DNA from: Pseudolysinimonas kribbensis
Lineage (GTDB): Bacteria; Actinomycetota; Actinomycetes; Actinomycetales; Microbacteriaceae
Assembly (NCBI RefSeq): GCF_030161895.1
Contig: NZ_BSVB01000001.1
Location: 1,798,001 to 1,862,000, forward strand
Direction: 5' to 3'
Length of the DNA: 64,000 nt
Of the stretch, positions 9,454 to 19,938 are shown piece after piece (position 1 is the stretch's first letter; each line of letters opens with the position of its first letter). A model generated the notes under the pieces. That model saw only the letters and a program-made list of their open reading frames with translations, did no database searches and was not told the DNA's origin. The position numbers and the translations under genes were made by a program.

Positions 9454-10365
9454 GTGAATCCCGTGGAGAGGGTGAGGCGCGGGCAACCGCATTCGACCTC
9501 GATCAGGCGCTCTCAACGCATGCTGTCGATCATCGAGAGGCTCACGGAGAGCGGCAGCCTGACACTGGAGGGCCTCTCCGGCGAACTGCGCGTCTCGCCG
9601 GCCACCATCCGGCGGGATCTCGCCGATCTCGAGGATCAGCAGCTGCTGCGTCGCACGCATGGCGGCGCCCGGCTGATCGAGGTCGGACATGACATCGAGA
9701 TCGAGCTGCCGGTGCAGTTGAAGGACGGCCAATTCCGTGAAGCGAAGCGCCTGATCGCCCGCGCGACGGCTCGCTTGATCCGTCCCGGTCGCCACGTCGT
9801 GGCGATCGGGGGCGGGACGACGACGACCGAGGTCGCCCGGTTGCTGTCGACGAGGCACGACTTCACCATCGTGACCAACTCGCTCACGACGGCGACTCAG
9901 CTCGCGGCGCGCCCGACGCTGCGCGTCATCATGACCGGCGGCGTGATGCGGCCCCACTCGCACGAGCTCGTGGGAGTGCTCGCCGAGAACACCTTTCAGG
10001 CGATCAACATCGGCACGGCGGTTCTCGGCGTCGACGGCATGACCGCCGTCCGCGGGGCGACCACGCATGACGAGACGGAGGCGAGAACCAATGGCGCGAT
10101 GGTGGGCCATGCCCAGCGGGTGATCGTCGTCGCGGACGGCTCGAAGATCGGCCGGGTCACCCTCGCGAGCGTCGCCGGCATCGATCGCATCGACGATCTC
10201 GTCACGGACTCGTCGGCCGACGTCGGCGAGCTCGAGGCGATCCGGGCGGCCGGCACGCGAGTGCACATCGCCGACTCCCCTAGCTCCCGATCGCGTTCAG
10301 GAGGTGACGCCGCCGGCTATCCCTTCAACCCCGAGACGGACATCGTGGCGACGAACTGCTTCTGA
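9454..10365 (+). CDS. DeoR-family transcriptional repressor
   Basis: N-terminal winged helix with RRSQRMLSIIERL and the helix-turn-helix LRVSPATIRRDLADLE followed by RTHGGA, then a DeoR-C sugar-phosphate sensor domain (VVAIGGGTTTTEVARLL, TNSLTTATQL, GVDGMT). It probably controls the neighbouring catabolic genes in response to a phosphorylated intermediate. GTG at 9454 follows CGGGAG. The last 28 residues are unusual and run over the 3' end of the convergent permease gene; if a C were missing in 10277-10280 the protein would stop at about 10283. No inducer can be named. Confidence 0.82.
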   Translation: MNPVERVRRGQPHSTSIRRSQRMLSIIERLTESGSLTLEGLSGELRVSPATIRRDLADLEDQQLLRRTHGGARLIEVGHDIEIELPVQLKDGQFREAKRLIARATARLIRPGRHVVAIGGGTTTTEVARLLSTRHDFTIVTNSLTTATQLAARPTLRVIMTGGVMRPHSHELVGVLAENTFQAINIGTAVLGVDGMTAVRGATTHDETEARTNGAMVGHAQRVIVVADGSKIGRVTLASVAGIDRIDDLVTDSSADVGELEAIRAAGTRVHIADSPSSRSRSGGDAAGYPFNPETDIVATNCF

Positions 10366-11194
10366 GCAACGGTGAAGAAGATGATGAGGGGAGGGTGGCG
10401 ATGACGTTGCCCGCCATCAGCAGAGACCAGTCGGTGCGATGGACTCCCTGGAAGTTCGCGATACCCAGCTGCAGCGTGAAGGCATTGGCGTTGTTGATCG
10501 CGATCAGCGGCCACACGAGGTCGTTCCACGCGCCGAGAAGCGTGAAGATCGCCAGTGTCGCCAGGGCCGGTTTGGCCAAGGGGAGCACGATTCTGATGAA
10601 GACGTGCAGTCGGGAGCATCCGTCGATGAGGCCCGCCTCCTCGAGCTCCGCGGGAATGGAGAGGAAGAACTGACGCATGAGGAAGATGCCGAATGCGGTC
10701 GCCAACCAGGGAACGATCGCCGCCCCGAGCGAATTGATCAGGCCCAGGCGCGAGAACAGCAGGTAGGTGGGGATCATCAGCACCTGGGTCGGAATCATGA
10801 TGGTGCCGACGATCGCCACGAAGAGCACGTTCCGGCCCCGGAACTTCAGCCGCGCGAATCCGTAGCCGGCAAAGCTGCACAGGATCATGTTGGAGACGAT
10901 GGACGTCGCCGAAACGATGAGCGTATTGCCCAGCCACAGCAAGATGTTGGACTGCTGGAAGAGGCTCTGATATCCGGAGAGGGTCAGGTGGGAGGGAACG
11001 AACGGCGGCGGGAACCGCAACAGCTCCGCCGCGGGCGACAGTGACGCGAGGAACATCTGCAGCAGCGGGATCGCGAACAGGATCGCGAGCGGGAGGAGGA
11101 GGAAATGCCATCCGCTGAACGGCAGGCGCCTCTTGCGGCGCCGCGTCGCCTCGCCATCGTGAGCCCGGAGGCCGGCCTGAACTGTCGTACTCAT
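10317..11194 (-). CDS. Carbohydrate ABC transporter permease, MalG/CUT1 type (one apparent frameshift)
   Basis: Inner-membrane subunit with six predicted membrane helices and the EAA loop ELEEAGLIDGCSRLHVFIRIVLPLAKP, which docks to the ATPase. The start is ATG 11194, overlapping the upstream permease stop (ATGA). A missing base in the run 10388-10391 displaces the last 25 residues; restored, the end reads LPLIIFFTVAQKQFV...SGLKG, the standard MalG tail. It pairs with the permease at 11191-12140 and the binding protein at 12153-13465. No ATP-binding gene is adjacent, so a shared MsmK-like ATPase elsewhere is expected. Confidence 0.87.
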
Positions 11195-12140
11195 TGCACG
11201 CGCGCTTCCCGTCGGCGCGAATAGGCGCCGACACCCAGGGTGATCAGGATCGTGACGCCGAACAGCACGTAGGCGATGGCCGACCCGTAGCCGAAGTCCA
11301 GCTTGAGGAAAGCGGTGTTCCACAGGTAGTAGACGATCGTCTCGGTCGCATTGAGCGGACCCCGCGCGTCGTCGTATAGACGAGGTCGAAGAGTTGTATC
11401 GCCTGAACGAGCTGCCAGATGACGAGGAAGGTCGAGACCGACTTCAGTTGCGGGAGGACGACCAGCCAGAAGGTCTGCACGCGATTCGCGCCATCGATGG
11501 TGGCGGCCTCGACCAGTTCCGCCGGGATGTCCTGCAGCGCGGCGAGGTAGATCACGGTCGTGAACGCCGCGGATCCCCAGAGCGACATGATCACGATGAC
11601 GACCATCGCCTGCTTCTGGTCCGTCAACCATCCCTGAGCAGGGAGGCCGAGGACGTTGAGGACATGGTTGACGATGCCGAACTGGGTGTCGAAAAGGTAG
11701 TTGGTGAGCACGCCGGTGGTGGCGGCCGAGACGACGAACGGGACGAAGATGAGCGTCCGGTAGAGCCCGATGAAGCGGATTTTCCGGTTGAGAGCAACCG
11801 CGAGGATCATCCCCGCGAACACCGACAGCGGCACGAAGAGGACGACGTAGACCGCGGTGTGGACGACCGCATCCCAGAACTCCGAGTCGGTGATGACGCC
11901 CGCGTAGTTGGAGACGCCGGCGAACTCCGGCTGACTGAATCCATTCCAGTGCTGCAGTGAGAGCACGAAGGCCCAGCCGGCGGGGAAGATCGACAGGCCG
12001 ACGACGATCACGGAGGCTGGGGCCACGAAGCCCCAGCCTTCGAGGGTCTGTCGGACGGTGGCAGCGAGCGACCGTCCGGGGCGCCGTTTCGGCACCCCGG
12101 ACGTCCGGCCCTTCACACTGTTGCCGACGGTGGTCACCAA
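11191..12140 (-). CDS. Carbohydrate ABC transporter permease, MalF/CUT1 type (one apparent frameshift)
   Basis: The first permease of the importer: six helices, with the EAA motif ELVEAATIDGANRVQTFWLVVLP near residue 220. TTG at 12140 (or GTG 12137) is used; AGGGAG lies upstream. A G is missing opposite plus-strand 11360-11363; joining the frames gives about 316 residues ending in TLGVGAYSRRREARVQ. It follows the binding-protein gene by 12 bases and overlaps the second permease, forming a three-gene operon on the minus strand. Confidence 0.87.
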
Positions 12141-12152
12141 TGAAGACGCTCC

Positions 12153-13465
12153 CTATTTCTTCGCGAGCGCCTTATCGGTTGTCGCATCGGCGATCTTCAG
12201 GTTCTCCTCGCTGGTCCCCTGGCCCTGCATCGCATGCGACATCGCCGTCCCGACCGCGTCGGAGAGATCCGGGAATGCGCTGATGGAGGAAGCGCCTGCT
12301 GGACGTTCGACAGGTTCGCGGCCATCGATTGGAATCCCGGGTACGTGTCGACGGCCTTCTTGAACTCCGGCAGATCGTTCTCCTGCGACGGCCGAAGCGG
12401 AAGATTGCCGAGCGCCAGCGAGTACCGCGCATCCTGCGCGGGGTCGGTGAGCCACTTGATGAGCTGGTACGACCAGTAGGCGCGGTTGGCGTCGTGGTTG
12501 TCGAAGAGCGCCCAGATATCGGGACCGGAGATCGTGGTGTGCTTGCCGTCGACTCCCGGCAGGTTGACGACGCCGTAATCGGTGTGGCCGGTCTTGAGGT
12601 CCGACAGCAGCCACGGTCCGTCCATGATCATCCCGATCCGGCCGGCCACGAAGAGGGGCTCGAACTTCGATCCCGTCTGATCCAGGTAGACGCTCTTGTC
12701 CTTGACGGCGAGCGAGTTCATGAAGTCGAGGGTTCCGACGCCGGCAGCCGAGTTCAGCTGGGACTTGGTCTGATCGGCGTTGAGCAACGTTCCGCCGCGC
12801 TGCCAGAACTGGGGGAAGAAGCGGTAGGCCGCATCACCCGGATCGACCGGGAACGCCGTCCCGAACGTCTGTGTGGACTTGTCGGTCAGCTTCTTCGCCG
12901 CCTGCCGGAAGTCGTCCCACGTCCAGTCATCGGTCGGATACGCGAGGCCCGCCTTGTCGAACAGCGCCTTGTTGTACATGAGGCTGACGACGTCCACGAT
13001 CGAGGGCATCCCGATGACCTTCCCCGCGGGAGCGGCGATCTTCCTCGCCGACACGGGGAATGCGTCCCAGTGCACATCGGGTGCGGACACCTGTTTGGTG
13101 ATGTCCAGCATGTGGCCGCTGGCGGCGAGGGTCCCTCCCCAGTACCCGTACGTGTACGAGATGTCGGGCGTGTCGCCGCTGACGAAGGCTGCCGAGATCT
13201 TCTGGAGCAGGTCGGTCGTGGTCGGTGCACCCGAGGAGATCTGAATCGTGACGTTCGGGTGATCGGTATGGAACTCCTTGGCCAGCGACTCGAGGGTCTT
13301 CTCGGCCGTCTGCGTCTGCCCCGTCCACCAGGTGAGCGTCACGGGCGCGCTCTTATCGAGCTTCGAGCTGCCGCCGCCCCCGCCGCTGCAACCCGCGAGG
13401 GTGAGAGATACGGCGCTGAAGAGCGCCAGCGCTGTGAACAGTTTTGCGGTGACCGAACGTTTCAT
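12153..13465 (-). CDS. ABC transporter sugar-binding lipoprotein, family 1 (one apparent frameshift)
   Basis: About 437 residues. The signal peptide ends in the lipobox LAGC (about 23-26) followed by a Gly/Ser linker; the body matches MalE/MsmE-like family 1 binding proteins (DTPDISYTYGYW, YNKALFDKAGL, GRIGMIMDGPW). Its cytosol-side partners are the two permeases downstream. ATG 13465 follows a GAGG at seven bases. A base is lost around 12285-12296, after which the true ending reads SSISAFPDLSDAVGTAM...ALAKK. It is the promoter-proximal gene of the importer operon and faces the aldehyde dehydrogenase gene. Confidence 0.87.
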
Positions 13466-13843
13466 TTTTCGCCTCACTTCGTTGTGCATCCCGGCTCTGC
13501 TTCGCGTCGAGATCGGATGGACCGCGCCTGCTGTCCCGCGTCGGACAGGGCTCTCGCGACGTCGGGCTTCGTCATCGTCGACGGGAGTCATGGTCCGCCA
13601 GGGCCGATCAAGTGACAACAAAACCGGTCAAAGAGTGCAAACGGAGTGAGCGATTTGATCGTCTCGGCCGTGAGCGATCACAAATGGGCGTATACCTCCG
13701 TCAAGGCGTCTGTGACCGCGGTCAGCTGCTGGCAGCGGTTCACGAAGATGCCGAGCCCGGTGCACGTCGGCGTAGATCGAGGGAGATCGTTCCCGGCCTG
13801 CCGGGGCTCACTCGAGGGTGGTGACAGGAAGGAACAGCGGCGC
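13466..13843. other. 378-bp divergent intergenic region between importer and aldehyde dehydrogenase
   Basis: No gene is recognised here. The middle is relatively AT-rich around 13600-13690 and holds repeated short elements, which suits two back-to-back promoters under one regulator. A frame extends upstream of 13844 in phase with the dehydrogenase, but its residues do not resemble the enzyme family. Confidence 0.45.
13646..13678 (+). promoter_or_regulatory. Direct repeat GTGAGCGAT x2, candidate regulator site
   Basis: GTGAGCGAT at 13646-13654 and again at 13670-13678, starts 24 bp apart (just over two helical turns). The first copy reads on into TTGATC and resembles GAGCAATTGATC at 3734 near the other end of the island. 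Directly repeated half sites are common for DeoR-type repressors, and a DeoR gene lies within the island. The link is inferred. Confidence 0.35.
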
Positions 13844-15315
13844 ATGGATGGGTCGACCCTGGTGAAGGACTCATGGCGGGGCAGCGTGTTCGTCGATGGC
13901 GACTACCGTCCGCTCGCTCAGCGCTCCGGCCTCGACGTGCTCGAAAAGGCGACGGGCGACGTCCTGGGTGTAGCCGGTCTCGGCGGCGTCGCCGAGCTCG
14001 AGGAAGCGCTGAGGGGTGCGCGAATCGCGCAGCCGGACTGGGCCGCTCAGCCGTACACCAGACGTGCCGAGCTGCTGCGTGCCGTCGCGGCGCTGCTCCA
14101 GGAATCGGCACAGAGTTTCACGGAGCTCATCATGCGCGAAACGGGCTCGATCCGTGGAAAGGCGGAGTTCGAGGTGCAGCTCGCGACGGAGGAACTCCTG
14201 ACCGCTGCGAGCCTCGCGTCGAGCGTCACCGGCGAGATCCTCCCGTCGAGCGATCCCCATCGATTCAGCGTGTGCGAACGCATCCCCGTCGGTGTGGTCG
14301 CGTTGATCACACCCTGGAACTTCCCCCTGATCCTCGCCACGAGAGTCATCGCTCCGGCTGTCGCGCTGGGGAACTCGGTCGTGCTGAAGCCCTCGCCCGA
14401 GACGCCCTTCTCCGGCGGCCTCGCCATTGCGGACCTCTTTGCCAAGGCGGGCGCACCCGCCGGGCTGCTCCAGGTCGTCCTCGGTGATCAGGAGTTCAGC
14501 GAGGCACTCGTGGCGCACCGAGACGTCGACATGGTTCATTTCACCGGTTCGACCGCGGTCGGCGCGAAGATCGCCGAGGTGGCGGGAAGCCAGCTGAAGC
14601 GGGTCTCCCTGGAACTCGGAGGCAACAACTCGCTCACCGTCCTCGATGACGCCGATCTCGACACCGCCGTGATGATCGGTGCGTGGTCCACCTTCCACTT
14701 CCAGGGACAGACCTGCATCACCGCCGGGCGTCACCTCGTGCATCGTGACCTGTTCGACGGATATGTGGACCGGCTCGCCGAGAGAGCGCGCGCGATCGCG
14801 GTGGGCGATCCGAGCCGGGAGCCGGTCGGGCTCGGGCCGATGATCAACCAGCGACAGGCGGACCGCGCCGCCCGCATCCTGCACGACTCCGTGGCGATGG
14901 GAGCGACCGTTGTCGAAGGCGGAGTCATCGACGGGCTCTTCTTCCGTCCCACGATCGTCACGGGGATCACGACGGACATGCCCCTGTGGAAGGAGGAGAT
15001 CTTCGCCCCGATCGCTCCGATCATGTCCTTCACGGATGACGACGAGGCGATCGAGTTGATCAACGACACCGACTACGGCCTCGTGAACTCGGTTCTCACG
15101 AGCGACGAAGAGCGCGGGCAACGGCTCGCGCGCCGCATCCGATCGGGCATGGTCCACATCAACGACGCCACGTGCATCGACGAGCCGTCCGCCCCCTTCG
15201 GCGGCCTCGGCCGGTCCGGACTCGGGGGCGCATCGGGGGAGCCGCCAACCTCGAGGAGTTCACGGAGCGTCGTTGGATCTCGGCGCAACGCGGCTCGCTC
15301 GCCTATCCGTATTGA
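13844..15315 (+). CDS. NAD(P)-dependent aldehyde dehydrogenase (one apparent frameshift)
   Basis: ALDH-superfamily enzyme of about 490 residues. Visible motifs are ITPWNFPLILATRVIAPAV, KPSPETPFSG, FTGSTAVGAKI and VSLELGGNN with the catalytic Glu, then FHFQGQTCITAGR with the catalytic Cys. It oxidises an aldehyde to an acid; in this context a semialdehyde from the DHDPS-family enzyme is plausible. ATG 13844 follows AGGAAGGA. A G is missing in 15235-15239; restored, the C-terminus reads ANLEEFTERRWIS, a standard ALDH ending. It is divergent from the importer operon and followed by the GH4 gene. Confidence 0.88.
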
Positions 15316-15398
15316 GGCGAACCGCCGCTCCCTCGGGCGATCAGTTGCCCCGTGCCCACTGTCAACGCGTCGACAATCGAATTGGAAAAAGGTCAAAG

Positions 15399-16731
15399 GT
15401 GTCCGAAACAATGTCTGGGGTCCGGGTCGTCCTCATCGGCGCGGGAAGCGTCACATTCACCCACCAGCTCTCCACGGATCTCTATCGTTTCGACGACCTT
15501 CCTCCGCTGGAGCTCGTGCTGTACGACATCAATCCGGATCGGCTGAACTTCGCGCGCGTCACCGCAGAGCAGGCGGCGGCCCGATTCGGCCGGGTGGCCG
15601 ACATCGTGACGACCAGTGATCGCCGCGAGGCTCTGGCCGGCGCTTCGTTCGTCATCAACGTGATCGCGGTCGGAGGGTTCGCCGCGACGCGGATCGACCT
15701 CGAGCTGCCCGCCGCCATGGGCCTTCGCCAGACCGTCGGCGACACCACCGGCGTGGGGAGTGTTCCGCGGCCTGCGGACCTTCCCGGTGCTGTCCGGGAT
15801 CGCCCGTGACATGCGGGAGCTCTGCCCCGACGCTTGGTTCCTCAACTACACGAACCCGATGGCGATGAACGTCTGGTGGATGTCGGTGGTCGCCCCGGAC
15901 ATCAAGACTGTCGGGCTCTGCCACAGCGTCTACTGGACCGTGCACGACCTCGGTGAGCTGCTCGGCGTGCCGATGGAAGGCACTCATTTCCGCGCCGCCG
16001 GTGTGAATCATCTCTCCTGGCTCACGGAGTGGTCGCACGACGGCGAGGACCTCTACCCGCGGTTCCGCGACGCGATCCGAGCCGATCCCGGCCTGGAGCG
16101 GCGGGTGCGGGTGGAGGTCATGAAGCGGATCGGGTACTACCCCACCGAGTCGAGCTTGATGACGGCCGACTATCTCCCCTGGTTCCTCCGCTCCGACGAG
16201 CAGATCGAGAGGTTCCGGCTCGAGCCGCTCAAGTACATCGACATCTCGCTCCACAACATCGCCGAGTTCGAGGAGGCGCAGGCGGCGCTCGACGCCGGCC
16301 GGCCGCTCCCGTTCGAGGATGAGGGCGCGACCGAGTACGCGCCGCTGGTCATCCATTCGATCCTGACCGGAACGGAACGCGAGATCCACGCCAACGTCGT
16401 CAACGACGGCTATGTGACCAACCTCCCGGACGGGGCCGTGGTCGAGGTGCCGAGCCTCGTCGATGGCTCCGGGGTGCACCCCATCCGTTTCGGCGACATC
16501 CCGGCGGCAGGCGCCGCTCTGGACCGCACCTACCTGTCCGTGGCCGCGCTCACGATCGAGGCCGCGCGAACCGGCAACCCCGAGATGGTCCGGCAGGCCG
16601 TCCTCATCGATCCCAATGCGAGCTCGACGCTCACCCCGGAGCAGATCTGGACGCTCTGCGATCAGCTGACCGAAGCCCACGCGGATCTGCTTCCCTCGTC
16701 GCTGGGGGACGCCTCGAGGCCTGACGGGTGA
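15399..16731 (+). CDS. Glycoside hydrolase family 4 enzyme, alpha-galactosidase/glucuronidase-like (one apparent frameshift)
   Basis: GH4 enzymes use NAD+ and Mn2+ and a redox-elimination mechanism. The N-terminal VVLIGAGSVTFTHQL binds NAD; NYTNPMAMN, GLCHSVYW (metal-binding Cys) and GVNHLSW (metal-binding His) are all present, a MelA/AglA-like pattern rather than the CN pattern of 6-phospho-glycosidases. Hence an unphosphorylated glycoside brought in by the ABC importer is likely. A net two-base loss around 15755-15758 breaks the frame; restored length is about 445. GTG at 15399 is preferred, with ATG 15411 as the alternative. Galactoside or glucuronide specificity is not resolved. Confidence 0.83.
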
Positions 16732-16749
16732 CGGTCGGGGGAGCCCCGG

Positions 16750-18194
16750 TCACTCCCAGAGGTACTCCGCGGGATCGAACCGGCGCACGGTGCGTGCGAA
16801 GGTCGCGGCGGCGTGCGGCCAGATCGTCGGGTTGGCGCCGCCGGCATCCTGGTAGTAGCTGACGCAGCCGCCGGTCTGCCAGACGGATCGCGTGAGCGCG
16901 CGGTCGAGGCGATCGGCGTAGTGACGCTGAGCCACTGGGTCGGTCTCGATGGTCCGGGCGCGCCGCGCCTCGAGAGCGGCGAGCGCTGCGAGCACGTAAC
17001 GGATCTGCGACTCGATGACGTACACCATGCTGTTGTGCGCAAGCGCCGTATTCGGGCCGACGAGCAGGAACAGGTTCGGGAACCCGGCGACCGTCGTCCC
17101 GCGCAGCGCGCTCGCGTGCGGTCGCCAGTGCTCGGCCAGCGTGCCGCCGCGCGAGCGGATTCGCGTCGCGATGGGCTGGGCGGTCACGTTGAATCCCGTC
17201 GCAGCCACGAGTACGTCGGCGCGGTGGCGGGCGCCGGCGGCGGTCACGAGGTAGGCGCCGTCGATCCTCAGCACGGGCTCGGTCACGAGACGCACCTCGG
17301 GTGAGGCGAGCGCCGGGTACCAGTCGCTCGAGATGAGCACGCGCTTGCAGCCGAGGCGGAAGCGCGGCATCACCTGCTCCCGCAACGTCGGATCGGTGAT
17401 CTGCCGCCGCAGCGACCGCCGGTAGACGGCCTCCGCGACCCGCCCGATCACGGGCGTGGCGAACCCGGGGAAGCGCGCCTCCGCTCCCGCGAAGACCAGG
17501 GCGCGCGCGAGGCGCTGCCGCCACGGCCGGCGACGGAACGCCCGGCGGCGGCGGTCGCTGGTCGGCGGGTCGTGCCGCGGGATCACCCAGGGCGCGGTGC
17601 GCTGCAGGACGATCACCCACGCGCCGCGGGGCCGGAGCTCGGGAACGAGCTGGATCGCGGAGGCTCCGGTGCCGAGCACCGCGATCGTCTTTCCCGCGAC
17701 ATCGAGGGCGGGATCCCACCGTGCCGTGTGCAGCCGCGGGCCGGGGAACGTCTCGACCCCGGGATGGCCGGCCAGGCCGGGTCGATGAACGGGCCGGACG
17801 CCGAGACGAGCACGTCGGCCGTCCAGCTCGCGGCATTCGTCGCGATGCGCCAGACGGCGGCTGCAGCATCCCATTCGCCCGACTCGACCTCGGTACCGAA
17901 CCGGATGTGCGGCGTCACCCCGAAGCGGTCGGCGACGTCGCGCAGGTAGTGCAGCAGCTCCTCCTGCCGCGGGTAGCGGTGGCTCCAGTCCGGGTTGGGT
18001 GCGAAGGAGAAGGAGTACAGGTCGGCCGGGATGTCGCAGGCCGCCCCGGGATAGACGTTGTCGCGCCAGGTGCCACCCACCTCGCGTGCGCGTTCGAGGA
18101 GCACGAAATCGGTCACGCCCGCACGGAGGAGGCCGCACGCCATCCCGATGCCGGAGAAGCCGGCGCCGATGATCGCGACCCTCACGGCGGGCAT
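16750..18194 (-). CDS. Flavin-containing (Baeyer-Villiger-type) monooxygenase (one apparent frameshift)
   Basis: About 482 residues after restoring one base opposite 17757-17760. It has an N-terminal FAD loop VAIIGAGFSGIGMACGLL, the region GGTWRDNVYPGAACDIP matching the GGTW motif of this family, a second NADP loop IAVLGTGASAIQLVPEL, and the ATGFN motif. Such enzymes insert oxygen into ketones or oxidise N/S atoms using NADPH. ATG 18194 starts three bases after the fadD stop, so the two genes form an operon. Together with fadD and the NAD(P)-binding protein this suggests degradation of a lipid or alicyclic ketone. Confidence 0.84.
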
Positions 18195-18196
18195 GG

Positions 18197-19900
18197 TCAG
18201 CCGTCGTTCTGCACGTCGTCCCGCTGCAGCAGCCGATCGCGCACCTGGCGGCGGATGACCTTGCCGATGAGCGACTTGGGGAGCTCGTCGACGACGTAGA
18301 CGTGCTTCGGCGCCTTGTAGTGCGCGAGGTTCTCCTTCGCGTAGGCGATGAGCGCGTTCGCATCGACGTGCTCGCCCGGCTTCTCGACGACGGCCGCGGC
18401 GACGTGCTCGCCGTCGCGCTCGCTCGGGATGCCGACGATCGCGATATCCGCCACCGCCGGGAATCCGCGAAGGGCGTCCTCCACCTCGGAGGGCGAGACG
18501 TTGAACCCGCCGGTGATGACGAGGTCCTTGATGCGGTCGACGATGGAGACGAAGCCGTCCTCGTCGATGCGCACGATGTCGCCGGTGCGGAACCAGCCGT
18601 CGACGAACACGTCCGCCGTCTCCTCGGGCTTGTTCCAGTAGCCGGAGAAGACCTGCGGGCCGCGCACGACGAGCTCGCCCTTCTCGCCGAGCGGCATCTC
18701 CCTGGTCGGGTCGTCCGGGTCGACGACGCGCACCTCGGTGTTGGGCAGGGGCAGGCCCACCGTGCCCTCGCGGCGGTTCTCGGCGACCGGGTTGGCCATG
18801 AGCACGGGGCTCGTCTCGCTCAGGCCGTAGCCCTCCACGAGGTAGCCGCCGGTCGCCTTCTCCCAGGGGCTGATCACGGACTGCGAGAGCGGCATCGCCC
18901 CGGAGATGGCGATCTCGATGCCCTCCAGCGAGACGCCCGCCTCCGCGGCGGCCTTCGTCAGGCGGTCGTAGATGGGCGGGACGGCGGGGAGGAAGGTCGG
19001 CGGATGCCGCTTGACGGCCGGGAGGACGAGATCCGGATCGAACTTCGGGAACATCACCAGCCGCGCGCCCATGCTCATCGCGAAGGTGAGGCAGAGGGTC
19101 AGGCCGTAGGCGTGGAAGAGCGGGAGCACGGCGTAGACCACGCAGTCGCCGCGTGTGATCTGCGGCACCCACGCGCGCGCCTGCGCCGCGTTGACCCCGA
19201 GGTTGAGGTGGGTGAGCGTCGCGCCCTTGGGCATGCCGGTCGTGCCGCTCGTGTACTGGATGAGCGCGACGTCGTCGACGGTCGGTCCGGGCACGCTCGC
19301 CTTGATCGGCACGTCCGCGAGCAGGTCCTCCCACGGAAGGGCGTCGTGCACGCGCTGGGTCAGCTCGGCGCGCTGGGAGCGGGCGCGCGCGACGGGCAGG
19401 CGCAGCAGCATCCGGAGCCGCAGCGGCATCGCGCGCGTCATGTCGACGGAGATGATGCGGTCGACGGCGACATCGTCGGGGAAGGCCTGGATGTGGGGCA
19501 CCATCTTGTCCCACGCGATGACGACCTTCGCGCCGTGGTCCTCGAACTGGTGGCGCAGCTCGCGCGGCGTGTACAGCGGGTTGTGCTCGATGACGATGGC
19601 ACCGAGCCGCAGGATCGCGTAGAAGGCCGCGACGTGCTGCGGGCAGTTGGGCAGCACGATGGCCACGCGGTCGCCCCTGCGCACGCCGAGCCGCCGCAGG
19701 CCTTCGGCGGCCCGGTCGATCTCCGCACCGAGCTGCGAGTACGTCCACTCCCGTCCGAAGAACTCGATCGCGGGGCGCTCGCCGAACTCGGTCACCGACG
19801 CCCGCATGAGGTCGGAGAGCGACCCGGTCGGCATCGGGATCTCGTGCGGCACGCCCTCGGCGTAGGAATCGAGCCAGGGCTTGGCCGGGTCCGTCGTCAT
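18197..19900 (-). CDS. fadD: Long-chain fatty-acid--CoA ligase
   Basis: 567 residues, intact. Adenylate-forming enzyme with the AMP signature YTSGTTGMPKGATLTH, VEGYGLSETSPV, the WFRTGDIVRIDEDGF core motif and the C-terminal catalytic Lys in KSLIGKVIRR. It activates fatty acids or similar carboxylic acids to acyl-CoA for beta-oxidation or lipid assembly. Upstream gene of a pair with the monooxygenase. The start at 19900 is preceded by a -10-type box at seven bases (leaderless). Confidence 0.92.
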   Translation of the reverse strand: MTTDPAKPWLDSYAEGVPHEIPMPTGSLSDLMRASVTEFGERPAIEFFGREWTYSQLGAEIDRAAEGLRRLGVRRGDRVAIVLPNCPQHVAAFYAILRLGAIVIEHNPLYTPRELRHQFEDHGAKVVIAWDKMVPHIQAFPDDVAVDRIISVDMTRAMPLRLRMLLRLPVARARSQRAELTQRVHDALPWEDLLADVPIKASVPGPTVDDVALIQYTSGTTGMPKGATLTHLNLGVNAAQARAWVPQITRGDCVVYAVLPLFHAYGLTLCLTFAMSMGARLVMFPKFDPDLVLPAVKRHPPTFLPAVPPIYDRLTKAAAEAGVSLEGIEIAISGAMPLSQSVISPWEKATGGYLVEGYGLSETSPVLMANPVAENRREGTVGLPLPNTEVRVVDPDDPTREMPLGEKGELVVRGPQVFSGYWNKPEETADVFVDGWFRTGDIVRIDEDGFVSIVDRIKDLVITGGFNVSPSEVEDALRGFPAVADIAIVGIPSERDGEHVAAAVVEKPGEHVDANALIAYAKENLAHYKAPKHVYVVDELPKSLIGKVIRRQVRDRLLQRDDVQNDG

Positions 19901-19907
19901 GGGGGTC

Positions 19908-19913
19908 AGCCTA
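19908..19913 (-). promoter_or_regulatory. Leaderless -10 box of fadD
   Basis: TAGGCT on the minus strand, seven bases before the fadD ATG. No ribosome-binding site fits between, as expected for a leaderless transcript. Confidence 0.5.
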
Positions 19914-19938
19914 GGCAGTGCGCCGCCCGCGAGCGATG

